From contig CM069603.1 in assembly GCA_035771175.1 (NCBI GenBank), positions 18,018,286-18,082,285 of the forward strand: DNA of 64,000 nucleotides. Direction: 5' to 3'. The DNA comes from Paratinospora sagittata. Taxonomy: Eukaryota > Streptophyta > Magnoliopsida > Ranunculales > Menispermaceae. Positions 10,586 through 24,200 of this stretch are shown one piece after another. The translations under genes were made by a program, and so were the position numbers. Numbering within the stretch: the first letter of the stretch is position 1; every line of letters begins with the position of its first letter. Below the pieces are notes generated by a model, which saw only the letters and a list, made by a program, of their open reading frames with translations, was not told the DNA's origin and did no database searches.

Positions 10586-11107
10586 TTATCAAAGGGGATA
10601 GCTCGTTGTAGACAGTTTTTTAGAAAAACAAATGTTTTATTATTGAACCCTATCAGCGTGTTATCAACACGGATAGTGTGCTAGTGCCTTCTGGAAAATT
10701 TTGGCAAATTGCTGGGTGGCATTACTTTTGAAAAAATAATATTTTGACACTCAAGAACCATTCCATTGACTCAAAACACTTTGATATAAGATTAAATTCA
10801 ATTAAATAATTCAAAACTCATTGAAATTATGATTAAAACCTTTCGGAAAACATTTTTTCAAAATGAAATACTATATCGAAGTGATTTTGAAAACTTTGCA
10901 ATTTTCAGAGTTTTAGTGCTAAGATTGTTCGGGAGGTTACCCTACACACCAAAGATCAAACTAATGCATTAGACATAAGATATGTCTTCGTTCTTCGAGC
11001 TTGATCTTTGTAAACTTCGATAGCTATTGTTTGATGTGTTGTTGATAATTAGTTCTAGCTCTTAGAAGAAAAAACACAGGTGATGTGCTCTTGTTTGATG
11101 TGTTCTC

Positions 11108-11298
11108 TTACCAAGAACACTTTGATATAAGATTAAACCCTTTTAAATAATTTAAAACTCATTGAAATTATGATTAAAACCTTTCAAAAAACATTTTTTC
11201 AAAATGTAACACTAAATCGAAGTGATTTTGAAGACTTTGCAATTTTTGGAGTTTTGGTGCCGAGATTAATCGGGAGGTTACCCTACACAAAAGGGATA
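11108..11298 (+). repeat. Twice-deleted block A monomer next to the inversion
   Basis: At about 11113-11122 the phrase AGAACACTT passes directly into TTTGATATAAG, losing about 860 bp between two short AACACTT matches. At about 11288 the CCCTACACA/AAAGGGATAAAATG junction recurs. The last forward units before the inversion are thus heavily rearranged. Confidence 0.8.
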
Positions 11299-11563
11299 AA
11301 ATGAAGAACTTGCTGAATAATGAGGTTGTTTTCAAGACAGTTCGCAATTTTGATTCAGTTCGAAGGTCGTTTGGGCAAATGCAAGAATCACAACTTTCTT
11401 CTATTTAAACACTCTTCGGAAAGCTTAGTCTAACTTGCAAAAATAGTGTGTGTTGTATCTTTGAAAATTAGAGAATGAGTGTTTTATAAAATTAGCAGTT
11501 GCAGGTTAAAGGGCAAGAGTGTACGAAATGATTTGAATTCAAAACATTGTTTAATCTAAAGTT

Positions 11564-11610
11564 CGGGAGGTTATTTTCAGCACATTGTTTAAATTAAAAT
11601 TAGTAGTATT
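11564..11610. other. Scrambled junction between forward block A and reverse block B
   Basis: Forward satellite ends at AATCTAAAGTT (11563). Then come small pieces that each resemble satellite phrases but are out of order: CGGGAGGTTA (normally before ACCCTACACACC), TTTTCAG, and ACATTGTTTAAA. Reverse-oriented satellite starts at TAATTTTTCAAAAATAAGG (11611). The two flanks are different parts of the monomer, so this is not a simple palindrome. Several short template-derived inserts at an inversion point are typical of replication-based template switching (inference). Confidence 0.75.
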
Positions 11611-12835
11611 TAATTTTTCAAAAATAAGGCTATCCAGCAATTTGCCAAAACTTTTCTAAAGGCACTAGCGCACTATCAGTGTTGATAGCACGCAGATAGG
11701 GTTCAATAATAAAACATTAATTTTTTTGGAAAATTGTCTATAGCGCGCTATCCCCTTTGATAACTTGCTATAGAATTGTTGCCGTGATCTTCCCATTTTT
11801 AGTAAAACGGGCAATAATGCGCTATAGGCCTTGATAACACACTATCGGAAAGTCAAAAAAACTCGAGCTCTCGGGTTTGTGTATGTCGACCTGCTATAGC
11901 CTGCTATCTGTCAATAGAGAAGATGATACACACCCTAATAGCACGTTATCCACGTCTTAGACTAAAATCTGATATTTCTAACGAGAAAAATGTTGGCACT
12001 TCTGCTTGCTCGATTTTTCTATTCCTTACACAGTTTTGCCAGGTTATCTTAATTGAAATACTATCTAGTAGCACCTAAATGATTCACATTATCTCGTACA
12101 CCCAAAAACACTTTTGATTAAACAATGTTTTGATTTCAAATCATTTTGTAGTACTCTTGCCCTTTAACCTTCAACTTCAAATTTTATAAAACACTCATTC
12201 TCTGATTTTCAAAAATACAACACGCACGATTTTTGCAAGTTAGATTGAGCTTTCCAAAGAGTTTTTCAAAAGAAGAATTTAATGATTCTTGCATTTCCAA
12301 AAATAAGCTTCGAATTGAATCAAAATTGCAATCTGTCTTGATGATAACGTCATTGTTCAGCAAGTTCTTCATTTTATCCATTTTGTGCTAAGATTTGTAG
12401 AGGCAATCCATTATTTTAAACTGTAAGTATATGGAGTGGTCTCGGTAAGATAACACATCAAAAAACAACACATCACCAGTATTGCATCAAGAACACATCA
12501 AACAATAGCTTTCGAAGTCTACAAAGATCAAGCTCGAAGAACGAAGACATATCTCATGTCTAATGCATTAGGTTGATCTCTGGTGTGTATGGTAACCCCT
12601 CGATCAATCTCTGCACTAAAACTCTGAAAATTACAAAGCCTTCAAAATCACTTTCGATATAGTATTTCATTCTGAAAAAAATATTTTCCCAAAGGTTTTA
12701 ATAATATTTTCAATGAGTTTTGAATTATTTAAAAGTGTTTAATCTTATATCAAACTGTTTTGAGCCAATGGAATAGTTCTTGAGTGTCAAAATATTAATT
12801 CTTCAAAAATAAGGCTATCCAGCAATTTGCCAAAA

Positions 12836-13145
12836 TTTTTCTGAAGGGACTAGCACACTATCAGTGTTGATAGCACGCAGATAGGGTTTAATAATGGAAC
12901 ATTTATTTTTTTGGAAAATTGTCTATAGTGCGCTATCCCTTTTGATAACTCGCTATAGAGCTGTTTCCGCGATCTTTCCATTTTTAGCAAAATGGGCAAT
13001 AGCGCGCTATAGGCCTTGATAACACGCTATCGGAAAGTCTAAAAAACTCGAGCTCTCGGGTTTGTATATATCGACCTGCTATAGCTTGCTATCTGTCAAT
13101 AGAGAAGATGATACACACCCTAATAGCACGCTATCCACGTCTTAG
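12836..13145 (-). repeat. Dyad-rich segment of one B monomer (representative)
   Basis: About 8 short dyads occur in about 300 bp, most fitting ATAGC or ATAAC, a two- to three-base centre, then GCTAT. Examples are TATAGTGCGCTATC, GATAACTCGCTATAG, AATAGCGCGCTATAG, GATAACACGCTATC and CTATAGCTTGCTATC. The order and spacing are the same in all A and B monomers. The palindromic core ATAGCGCGCTAT is the clearest instance. Block C monomers lack the whole segment. Confidence 0.9.
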
Positions 13146-14105
13146 ACTTAAATCTGTAATTTCTAAAGAGAAAAATGTGGGCACTTCTGCTTGTTCGATT
13201 TTTCTATTCCTTACACAGTTTTGCCAGGTTATCTTAATTGAAATATTCTCTAGTAACACCTAGATGATTCCCATTGTCTCGCACGCCCAAAACAACTTTA
13301 GATTAAACAATGTTTTTAATTCAAATTTTTTTGTAGTACTTTTGCTCTTTAACCTTCAACTTCAAATTTTATAAAACACTCATTCTCTGATTTTCAAAAA
13401 TACAACACGCACGATTTTTGCAAGTTGGATTGAGCTTTCCAATGTTTTTCAAGAGAAGAAAGGAATGATTTTTGCATTTCCAAAAACAAGCTTCGAATTG
13501 AATCAAAATTGCAATCTGTATTGATGATAACGTCATTACTCAGCAAGTTCTTCATTTTATCCCTTTTGTGCTAAGATTTGCAGAGGCTATCCATTGTTTT
13601 AAACTGTAAGTATATGTAGTGGTCTCGGTAAGATAAGACATCAAAAAAGAACACATCACCTGTATTGCATCAACAACACTTCAAACAATAGCTTTGGAAG
13701 TCTACAAAAATCAAGCTCGAAGAACGAAGACATATGTCATGTCTAATGCATTAGTTCACACTGGTGTGTAGGGTAACCCCTCGATCAATCTCAGCATTAA
13801 AACTGTGAAAATTGCAAAGTCTTCAAAATCACTTTCGATATAGTATTTCATTTTGAAAAAAATGTTTTCCGAAAGGTTTTAATTATAAATTCAATGAGTT
13901 TGGAATTATTTAAAAGTGTTTAATCTTCTATCAAAGTGTTTTAAGTCAATGGAATGGTTCTTGAGTGTTAAAATATTAATTTTTCAAAAATAAGGCCATC
14001 CAACAATTTGCCAAAATTTTTCTGCAAGCACTAGCGCACTATCAGTGTTGATAGCACGCAGATAGGGTTCAATAATAAAACATTTATTTTTTTGGAAAAT
14101 TGTCA

Positions 14106-14165
14106 ATAGCGCTCTATCCCCTTTGATAACTCGCTATAGCGCGCTATCCCCTTTGATAACTCGCT
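14106..14165 (-). repeat. Private 30-bp tandem duplication in a B monomer
   Basis: ATAGCGCTCTATCC...CTCGCT (14106-14135) is followed by a second copy (14136-14165) with one base changed (GCTCTAT to GCGCTAT). The other monomers have one copy. It lies inside the dyad-rich segment and both ends fall in dyad motifs. Confidence 0.9.
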
Positions 14166-14254
14166 ATAGGGCTGTTGCCGTGATCTTTCCATTTTTAGTA
14201 AAATGGGCAATAGCGCGCTATAGGCCTTGATAACACACTATCGGAAAGTCTAAA

Positions 14255-14290
14255 AAACATGAGCTCTCGGGGTGTGTAGGGTAACCCCTC
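14255..14290 (-). repeat. Large-deletion junction in a B monomer
   Basis: GAGCTCTCGG (to about 14270) is joined to GGTGTGTAGGGTAACCCC, skipping about 670 bp. The sequence that normally runs from the dyad-rich part through the short frame to the phase anchor is absent. The anchor interval is 1691 instead of about 2364 bp for two units. Confidence 0.85.
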
Positions 14291-17200
14291 GATCAATCTC
14301 AGCACTAAAACTCTGAAAATTGCAAAGCCTTCAAAATCACTTTCGATATAGTATTTCATTTTGAAAAAAATATTTTTCGAAAGGTTTTAATCCTAAATTC
14401 AATGAGTTTTGAATTATTTAAAAGTGTTTAATCTTATATCAAAGTGTTTTGAGTCAATGGAGTGGTTCTTGAGTGTCAAAATATTAATTTTTCAAAAATA
14501 AGGCTATCCAGCAATTTACCAAAATTTTTCTGAAGGAACTAGCACACTATCAGTGTTGATAGCACGCAGATAGGGTTCAATAATAAAACATTTATTTTTT
14601 TGGAAAATTGTCTATAGCGTGCTATCCCCTTTGATAACTCGCTATAGGGTAGTTGCCGTGATCTTTCCATTTTTAGTAAAATGGGCAATAGCGCGCTATA
14701 GGCCTTGCTAATACACTATCAGAAAGTCAAAAAAACTCGAGCTCCCGGGTTTGTGTATATCGACCTGCTATAGCTTGCTATCTGTCAATAGAGAAGATGA
14801 TACACACCCTAAAAGCACGCTATCCACGTCTTAGACAAAAATCTGATATTTCTAACGGGAAAATTGTGGGCACTTCTGCTTGCTCGATTTTTCTATTCCT
14901 TACACAGTTTTGCCAGGTTATCTTAGTTGAAATATTCTCTAGTAACACCTAGATGATTCCTATTGTCTCGCACGCCCAAAACAACTTTAGATTGAACAAT
15001 GTTTTGAATTCAAATCATTTTGTAGTACTCTTGCCCTTTAACCTTCAACTTCAACTTTTATAAAACACTCATTCTCTGATTTTCAAAAATACAACACGCA
15101 CGATTTTTGCAAGTTAGATTGAGTTTTCCAAAGAGTTTTTCAAGAGAAGAAAGTAATGATTCTTGCATTTCCAAAAACAAGCTTCGAATTGAATCAAAAT
15201 TGCAATCTGTCTTGATGATAACGTCATTGTTCAACTAGTTCTTCATTTTATCCCTTTTGTGCTAAGATTTGCAGAGGCTATCCATTGTTTTAAACTGTAG
15301 GTATATGAAGTGGTCTCGGTAAGATAACACATCAAAAAAGAACACATCACCTGTATTTCATCAAGAACACATCAAACAATAGCTTTCGAAGTCTACAAAG
15401 ATCAAGCTCGAAGAACGAACACATATCTCATGTCTAATGCATTAGTTCACTCTGGTGTGTAGGGTAACCCCTCGATCAATCTCAGCACTAAAACTCTGAA
15501 AATTGCAAAGCCTTCAAAATCACTTTCGATATAGTATTTCATTTTGAAAAAAATATTTTTCGAAAGGTTTTAATCATAAATTCAATGAGTTTTGAATTAT
15601 TTAAAAGTGTTTTATCTTATATCAAACTATTTTGAGCCGATGGAATGGTTCTTGAGTGTCAAAATATCAATTTCTCAAAAATAAGGCTATCCAGCAATTT
15701 GCGAAAACTTTTCTGAAGGCACTAGCGCACTATCAGTATTGATAGCACACAGAGAGGATTCAACAATAAAACATTTATTTTTTTGGAAAATTGTCTATAA
15801 CGCCCTATCCCCTTTGATAACTCGCTATAGAGTTTTTGCCGTGATCTTTCCATTTTTAGTAAAATTGGCAATAACGCAGTAGGCCTTGATAACACGCTAC
15901 CGGAAAGTCTAAAAAACACGAGCTCTCGGGTTTGTGTATATCGACCTGCTATAGCCTGCTATCTGTCAATAGAGAAGATGATACACACCCTAAAAGCACG
16001 CTATCCACGTCTTAGACTAAAATCTGATATTTCTGACGAGAAAATTGTGGGCACTTTTGCTTGCTCGATTTTTCTATTCCTTACACAGTTTTGCCAGGTT
16101 ATCTTTATTGAAATATTCTCTAGTAACACCTAGATGATTCCTATTGTCTCGCACGCCCAAAACAACTTTAGATTGAACAATGTTTTGAATTCAAATCATT
16201 TTGTAGTACTCTTGCTCTTTAACCTTCAACTTCAAATTTTATAAAACACTCATTCTCTGATTCTCAAAAATACAACACGCACGAGTTTTGCAAGTTAGAT
16301 TGAGCATTCCAAAGAGTTTTTCAAGAGAAGAAAGTAATGATTCTTGCATTTCCAAAAACAAGCTTCGAATTGAATCAAAATTGCAATCTGTCTTGATGAT
16401 AACGTCATTGTTCAACAAGTTCTTCATTTTATCCCTTTTGTGCTAAGATTTGCAGAGGGTATCCATTGTTTTAAATTGTAAGTATATGAAGTGGTCTCGG
16501 TAAGATAACACATCAAAAAAGAACACATCACCTGTTTTGCATCAAGAACACATCAAACAATAGCTTTCAAAGTCTACAAAGATCAAGCTCGAAGAACGAA
16601 GACATATCTCATGTCTAATGCATTAGTTCGCTCTGGTGTGTAGGGTAACCCCTCGATCAATCTCAGCACTAAAACTCTAAAAAATGCAAAGTCTTCATAA
16701 TCACTTTCGATATAGTATTTTGTTTTGAAAAAAATATTTTTCGAAAGGTTTTAATCATAAATTCAATGAGTTTTGAATTATTTAAAAGTGTTTAATCTTA
16801 TATCAAAGCGTTTTGAGTCAATGAAGTGGTTCTTGAGTGTCAAAATATTAAATTTTCACAAATAAGGCTATCCAGCAATTTGCCAAAATTTTTCTGAAGG
16901 CACTAGCGCACTATCAGTGTTGATAGCACACAGATAGGGTTCAATAATAAAACATTTATTTTATTGAAAAATTGTCTATAGAGCGCTATCCCCTTTGATA
17001 ACTCGCCATAGGGTTGTTGCCGTGACCTTTCCATTTTTAGTAAAATGGGCAACAGCGCGCTATAGGCCTTGATAATACACTATCGGAAAGTCAAAAAACT
17101 CGAGCTCTCGGGTTTGTGTGTATCGACCTGCTATAGCCTGCTATCTGTCAATAGAGAAGATGATACACACCCTAAAAGCACGCTATCCACGTCTTAGACT

Positions 17201-17689
17201 AAAATCTGATATTTCTAACGAGAAAAATTTGGGCACTTCTGCTTGCTCGATTTTTCTATTCCTTACACAGTTTTGCCAGGTTATCTTAATTGAAATATTC
17301 TCTAGTAACACCTAGATGATTCCCATTGTCTCGCACGCCTAAAACAACTTTAGATTGAACAATGTTTTGAATTCAAATCATTTTGTAGTACTCTTGCCCT
17401 TTAACCTTCAACTTCAACTTTTATAGAACACTCATTCTCTGATTTTCAAAAAGACAACACGCACGATTTTTGCAAGTTAGATTGAGCTTTCCAAAGAGTT
17501 TTTCAAGAGAAGAAAGTAATGATTCTTGTATTTCCAAAAACAAGCTTTGAATTGAATCAAATCTGCAATCTGTCTTGATGATAACGTCATTGTTCAGCAA
17601 GATCTTCATTTTATCCCTTTTGTGCTAAGATTTGCAGAGGCTATCCATTGTTTTAATCTGTAAGTATATGAAGTGGTCTCGGTAAGATA

Positions 17690-17720
17690 ACACATCAAAA
17701 AAGAACACATCAAACAATAG
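17690..17720 (-). repeat. B monomer lacking the 25-bp module
   Basis: AAGAACACATCA passes directly to AACAATAG. Neighbouring monomers have CACCTGTATTGCATCAAGAA between two ACACATCA copies. The loss of exactly one direct-repeat period (25 bp) matches the interval of 1157 bp. The same change distinguishes the 840-bp from the 865-bp monomers of block C. Confidence 0.9.
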
Positions 17721-20700
17721 CTTTCGAAGTCTACAAAGATCAAGCTCGAAGAACGAAGACATATCTCATGTCTAATGCATTAGTTCACTCCGGTGTGTAG
17801 GGCAACCCCTCGATCAATCTCAGCACTAAAACTCTAAAAATTGCAAAGACTTCAAAATCACTTTCGATATCGTATTCCATTTTGAAAAAAATGTTTTTCG
17901 AAAGGTTTTAATAATAATTTCAATGAGTTTTGAATTATTTAAAAGTGTTTAATCTTATATCAAAGTATTTTGAGCCGATGGAATGGCTCTTGAGTGTCAA
18001 AATATTAATTTCACAAAAATAAGGCTATCAAGCAATTTGCGAAAACTTTTCTGAAGGCATTAGCGCACTATCAGCGTTGATAGCGCACAGAGAGGATTCA
18101 ACAATAAAACATTTATTTTTTTGGAAAACTGTCTATAACGCTCTATCCCCATTGGTAACTCGCTATAGAGTTGTTGCCGTGATCTTTCCATTTTTAGTAA
18201 AATTGGCAATAACGCTATAGGCCTTTATAACGCGCTACCGGAAAGTCTAAAAAACTAGAGCTCTCGGGTTTGTGTATATCGACCTGCTATAGCCTGCTAT
18301 CTGTCAATAGAAATGATGATACACACCCTAATAGCACGCTATCCACGTCTTAGACCAAAATATGATATTTCTAAAGAGAAAAATGTGGGCACTTCTGCTT
18401 GCTCGAATTTTCTTTTCCTTACACAGTTTTGCCAGGTTATCTTAATTGAAATATTCTCTAGTAGCACCTAGATGATTCCTATTGTCTCGCACGCCCAAAA
18501 AAACTTTAGATTAAACAATATTTTGAATTCAAATCATTTTGTAGTACTCTTGCTCTTTAACCATCAACTTCAAATTTTATAAAACACTCATTCTCTCATT
18601 TTCAAAAATACAACACGCACGATTTTTGGAAGTTAGATTAAGCTTTCAAAAGAGTTTTTCAATAGAAGAAAGTGATGATTCTTGCATTTCCAAAAACAAG
18701 CTTCGAATTGAATCAAAATTGCAATCTGTCTTGATGATAACGTCATTGTTCAACAAGTTCTTCATTTTATCCCTTTTGTGCTAAGATTTGCAGAGGCTAT
18801 CCATTGTTTTAAACTGTAAGTATATGAAGTGGTCTCGGTAAGATAACACATCAAAAAAGAACACATCACCTGTATTGCATCAAGAACACATCAAACAATA
18901 GCTTTCGAAGTCTACAAAGATCAAGCTCGAAAACGAAGACATATCTCATGTCTAATGCATTAGTTCACTCTGGTGTGTAGGGTAACCCCTCGATCAATCT
19001 CAGCACTAAAACTCTGAAAATTGCAAAGTCTTCAAAATCACTTTCGATATAGTATTTCATTTTGAAAAAAATGTTTTTTGAAAGGTTTTAATAATAATTT
19101 CAATGAGTTTTGAATTATTTAAAAGTGTTTAATCTTATATCAAAGTATTTTGAGCCGATGGAATGGTTCTTGAGTGTCAAAATATTAATTTTTCAAAAAT
19201 AAGGCTATCCAGCAACTTGCCAAAATTTTTTTGAAGGCACTAGCGCACTATCAGCGTTGATAGCCCGCAGATAGGGTTCAATAATAAAACATTTATTTTT
19301 TTGAAAAATTGTCTATAGAGCGCTATCCCCTTTGATAACTCGCTATAGGGCTGTTGCCGCGATCTTTCCATTTTTAGTAAAATGGGAATAGCGCGCAATA
19401 GGCCTTGATAACACGCTACCCAAAAGTCTAAAAAACTCGAGCTCTCGGGTTTGTGTATATCGACCTGCTATAGCCTGCTATCTGTCAATAGAGAAGATGA
19501 TACACACCCTAAAAGCACGCTATCCACGTCTTAGACTAAAATCTGATATTTCTAACGAGAAAAATGTGGGCACTTCTGCTTGCTCGATTTTTCTATTCCA
19601 TACACAGTTTTGTCAAGTTATCTTAATTGAAATATTCTCTAGTAACACCTAGATGATTCCTATTGTCTCGCACGCCCAAAACAACTTTAGATTGAACAAT
19701 GTTTTGAATTCAAATCATTTTATAGTACTCTTGCCCTTTAACCTTAAACTTCAACTTTTATAAAACACTCATTCTCTGATTTTCAAAAATACAACACACA
19801 CGATTTTTGCAAGTTAGATTGAGCTTTCCAAAGAGTTTTTCAAGAGAAGAAAGTAATGATTCTTGCATTTCCAAAAACAAGCTTCGAATTGAATCAAAAT
19901 TGCAATCTGTCTTGATGATAACGTCATTGTTCAACAAGTTCTTCATTTTATCCCTTTTGTGCTAAGATTTGCAGAGGCTATCCATTGTTTTAAACTGTAA
20001 GTATATGAAGTGGTCTCGGTAAGATAACACATCAAAAAAGAACACATCACCTGTATTGCATCAAGAACACATCAAACAATAGCTTTCGAAGTCTACAAAG
20101 ATCAAGCTCGAAAACGAAGACATATCTCATGTCTAATGCATTAGTTCACTCTGGTGTGTAGGTTAACCCCTCGATCAATCTCAGCACTAAAACTCTGAAA
20201 ATTGCAAAGTCTTCAAAATCACTTTCGATATAGTATTTCATTTTGAAAAAAATGTTTTTCGAAAGGTTTTAATAATAATTTCAATGAGTTTTGAATTATT
20301 TAAAAGTGTTTAATCTTATATCAAAGCATTTTGAGCCGATGGAATGGTTCTTGAGTGTCAAAATATTAATTTTTCAAAAATAAGGCTATCCAGCAATTTG
20401 CCAAAATTTTTTTGAAGGCACTAGCGCACTATCAGCGTTGATAGCCCGCAGATAGGGTTCAATAATAAAACATTTATTTTTTTGAAAAATTGTCTATAGA
20501 GCGCTATCCCCTTTGATAACTCGCTATAGGGCTGTTGCCGCGATCTTTCCATTTTTAGTAAAATGGGCAATAGCGCGCTATAGGCCTTGATAACACACTA
20601 TCAGAAAGTCAAAAAAACTCGAGCGCTCGGGTTTGTGTATATCGACCTGCTATAGCCTGCTATCTGTCAATAGAGAAGATGATACACACCTTAAAAGCAC

Positions 20701-21293
20701 GCTATCCACGTCTTAGACTAAACTTCGATATTTCTTACGAGAAAAATGTGGGCACTTCTGCTTGCTCGATTTTTCTATTCCTTACACAGTTTTGCCAGGT
20801 TATCTTAATTGAAATATTCTCTAGTAACACCTAGATGATTCCTATTGTCTCGCACGCCCAAAACAACTTTAGATTGAACAATGTTTTGAATTCAAATCAT
20901 TTAGTAGTACTCTTGCTCTTTAACCTTCAACTTCAAATTTTGTAAAACACTCATTCTCTGATTTTCAAAAATACAACACGCACGATTTTTGCAAGTTAGA
21001 TTGAACTTTCCAAAAAGTTTTTCGAGAGAAGAAAGTAATGATTCTTGCATTTCCAAAAACAAGCTTCGAATTGAATCAAAATTGCAATCTGTCTTGATGA
21101 TAACGTCATTGTTCAACAAGTTCTTTATTTTATCCCTTATGTGCTAAGATTTGCAGAGGCTATCCATTGTTTTAAACTGTAAGGATATTAAGTGGTCTCG
21201 GTAAGATAACACATCAAAAAAGAACACATCACCTGTATTGCATCATCAAACAATAGCTTTCGAAGTCTACAAAGATCAAGCACGAATAACGAA

Positions 21294-24200
21294 GACATAT
21301 CTTATGTCTAATGCATTAGTTCACTCTGGTGTGTAGGGTAACCCCTCGATCAATCTCAGCACTAAAACTCTGAAAATTGCAAAGTCTTCAAAATCACTTT
21401 CGATATAGTATTTCATTTTGAAAAAAATGTTTTTCGAAAGGTTTTAATAATAATTTCAATGAGTTTTGAATTATTTAATAGTGTTTAATCTTATATCAAA
21501 GTATTTTGAGCCGATGGAATGGTTCTTGAGTGTCAAAATATTAATTTTTCAAAAATAAGGCAATCCAGCAATTTGACAAAATTTTTTTGAAGGCACTAGC
21601 GCACTATCAGTGTTGATAGGCCGCAGATAGGGTTCAATAATAAAACATTTATTTTTTGGAAAATTGTCTATAGAGCGCTATCCCCTTTGATAACTCGCTA
21701 TAGGGCTGTTGCCGCGATCTTTCCATTTTTAGTAAAATGGGCAATAGCGCGCTATTGGCCTTGATAACACACTATCAGAAAGTCAAAAAAACTCGAGCTC
21801 TCGGGTTTGTGTATATCGACCTGCTATAGCCTGCTATCTGTCAATAGAGAAGATGATACACACCTTAAAAGCACGCTATCCACGACTTAGACTAAAATTT
21901 GATATTTCTTACGAGAAAAATGTGGGCACTTCTGCTTGCTCGATTTTTCTATTCCTTACACAGTTTTGACAGGTTATCTTAATTGAAATATTCTCTAGTA
22001 ACACCTAGATGATTCCCATTGTCTCGCACGCCCAAAACAACTTTAGATTGAACAATGTTTTGAATTCAAATCATTTTGTAGTACTCTTGCGCTTTAACCT
22101 TCAACTTCAACTTTTATAAAACACTCATTCTCTGATTTCCAAAAATACAACACGCACAATTTTTGCAAGTTAGATTGAGCTTTCCAAAAAGTTTTTCAAG
22201 AGAAGAAAGTAATGATTCTTGCATTTCCAAAAACAAGCTTCGAATTGAATCAAAATTGCAATCTGTCTTGATGATAACGTCATTGTTGAACAAGTTCTTC
22301 ATTTTATCCCTTTTGTGCTAAGATTTGCAGAGGCTATCCATTGTTTTAAACTATAAGTATATGAAGTGGTCTCGGTAAGATAACACATCAAAAAAGAACA
22401 CATCACCTGTATTGCATCAAGAACACATCAAACAATAGCTTTCGAAGTCTACAAAGATCAAGCACGAATAACGAAGACATATCTCATGTCTAATGCATTA
22501 GTTCACTCTGGTGTGTAGGGTAACCCCTCGATCAATCTCAGCACTAAAACTCTGAAAATTGCAAAGTCTTCAAAATCACTTTCGATATAGTATTTCATTT
22601 TGAAAAAAATGTTTTTCGAAAGGTTTTAATAATAATTTCAATGAGTTTTGAATTATTTAATAGTGTTTAATCTTATATCAAAGTATTTTGAGCCGATGGA
22701 ATGGTTCTTGAGTGTCAAAATATTAATTTTTCAAAAATAAGGCAATCCAGCAATTTGACAAAATTTTTTTGAAGGCACTAGCGCACTATCAGTGTTGATA
22801 GGCCGCAGATAGGGTTCAATAATAAAACATTTATTTTTTGGAAAATTGTCTATAGAGCGCTATCCCCTTTGATAACTCGCTATAGGGCTGTTGCCGCGAT
22901 CTTTCCATTTTTAGTAAAATGGGCAATAGCGCGCTATTGGCCTTGATAACACACTATCAGAAAGTCAAAAAAACTCGAGCTCTCGGGTTTGTGTATATCG
23001 ACCTGCTATAGCCTGCTATTTGTCAATAGAGAAGATGATACACACCTTAAAAGCACGCTATCCACGACTTAGACTAAAATTTGATATTTCTTACGAGAAA
23101 AATGTGGGCACTTCTGCTTGCTCGATTTTTCTATTCCTTACACAGTTTTGACAGGTTATCTTAATTGAAATATTCTCTAGTAACACCTAGATGATTCCCA
23201 TTGTCTCGCACGCCCAAAACAACTTTAGATTGAACAATGTTATGAATTCAAATCATTTTGTAGTACTCTTGCGCTTTAGCCTTCAACTTCAACTTTTATA
23301 AAACACTCATTCTCTGATTTCCAAAAATACAACACGCACAATTTTTGCAAGTTAGATTGAGCTTTCCAAAAAGTTTTTCAAGAGAAGAAAGTAATGATTC
23401 TTGCATTTCCAAAAACAAGCTTCGAATTGAATCAAAATTGCAATCTGTCTTGATGATAACGTCATTGTTGAACAAGTTCTTCATTTTATCCCTTTTGTGC
23501 TAAGATTTGCAGAGGCTATCCATTGTTTTAAACTATAAGTATATGAAGTGGTCTCGGTAAGATAACACATCAAAAAAGAACACATCACCTGTATTGCATC
23601 AAGAACACATCAAACAATAGCTTTCGAAGTCTACAAAGATCAAGCACGAAGAACGAAGACATATCTCATGTCTAATGCATTAGTTCACTCTGGTGTGTAG
23701 GGTAACCCCTCGATCAATCTCAGCACTAAAACTCTGAAAATTGCAAAGTCTTCAAAATCACTTTCGATATAGTATTTCATTTTGAAAAAAATGTTTTTCG
23801 AAAGGTTTTAATAATAATTTCAATGAGTTTTGAATTATTTAAAAGTGTTTAATCTTATATCAAAGTATTTTGAGCCGATGGAATGGTTCTTGAGTGTCAA
23901 AATATAAATTTTTCAAAAATAAGGCAATCCAGCAATTTGCCAAAATTTTTTTGAATGCACTAGCGCACTATCAGTGTTGATAGCCCTCAGATAGGGTTCA
24001 AAAATAAAACATTTATTTTTTTGAAAAATTGTCTATAGAGCGCTATCCCCTTTGATAACTCGCTATAGGGCTGTTGCCGCGATTTTCCATTTTTAGTAAA
24101 ATGGGCAATAGCGCGCTATAGGCCTTGATAACACACTATCAGAAAGTCAAAAAAACTCGAGATCTCGGGTTTGTGTATATCGACCTGCTATAGCCTGCTA

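Larger units (their letters stand above)
2848..11563 (+). repeat. Satellite block A, forward, monomer about 1206 bp
   Basis: Phase anchors (GACATGAGATATGTC or close variants) start at 2876, 4082, 5269, 6475, 7680, 9845 and 10972. Undeleted intervals are 1206, 1187, 1206 and 1205 bp. The longer gap 7680-9845 holds two monomers, one of which lost its anchor. Each full monomer contains in order: anchor; a module ending in an A-run and TACAGGTGATGTG; a short open frame; an AT-rich part; the dyad-rich segment (for example 3508-3820); then AT-rich sequence to the next anchor. A is the most diverged block and differs from B/C at many shared positions, for example a 24-27 bp longer segment after the anchor. 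No gene is present. Confidence 0.95.

Noticed and set aside
15722..15919. Minus-strand open frames in the dyad-rich segment of B (also 28505-28690)
   Set aside because: They occur in single monomers only, while near-identical neighbours have stops or frameshifts.
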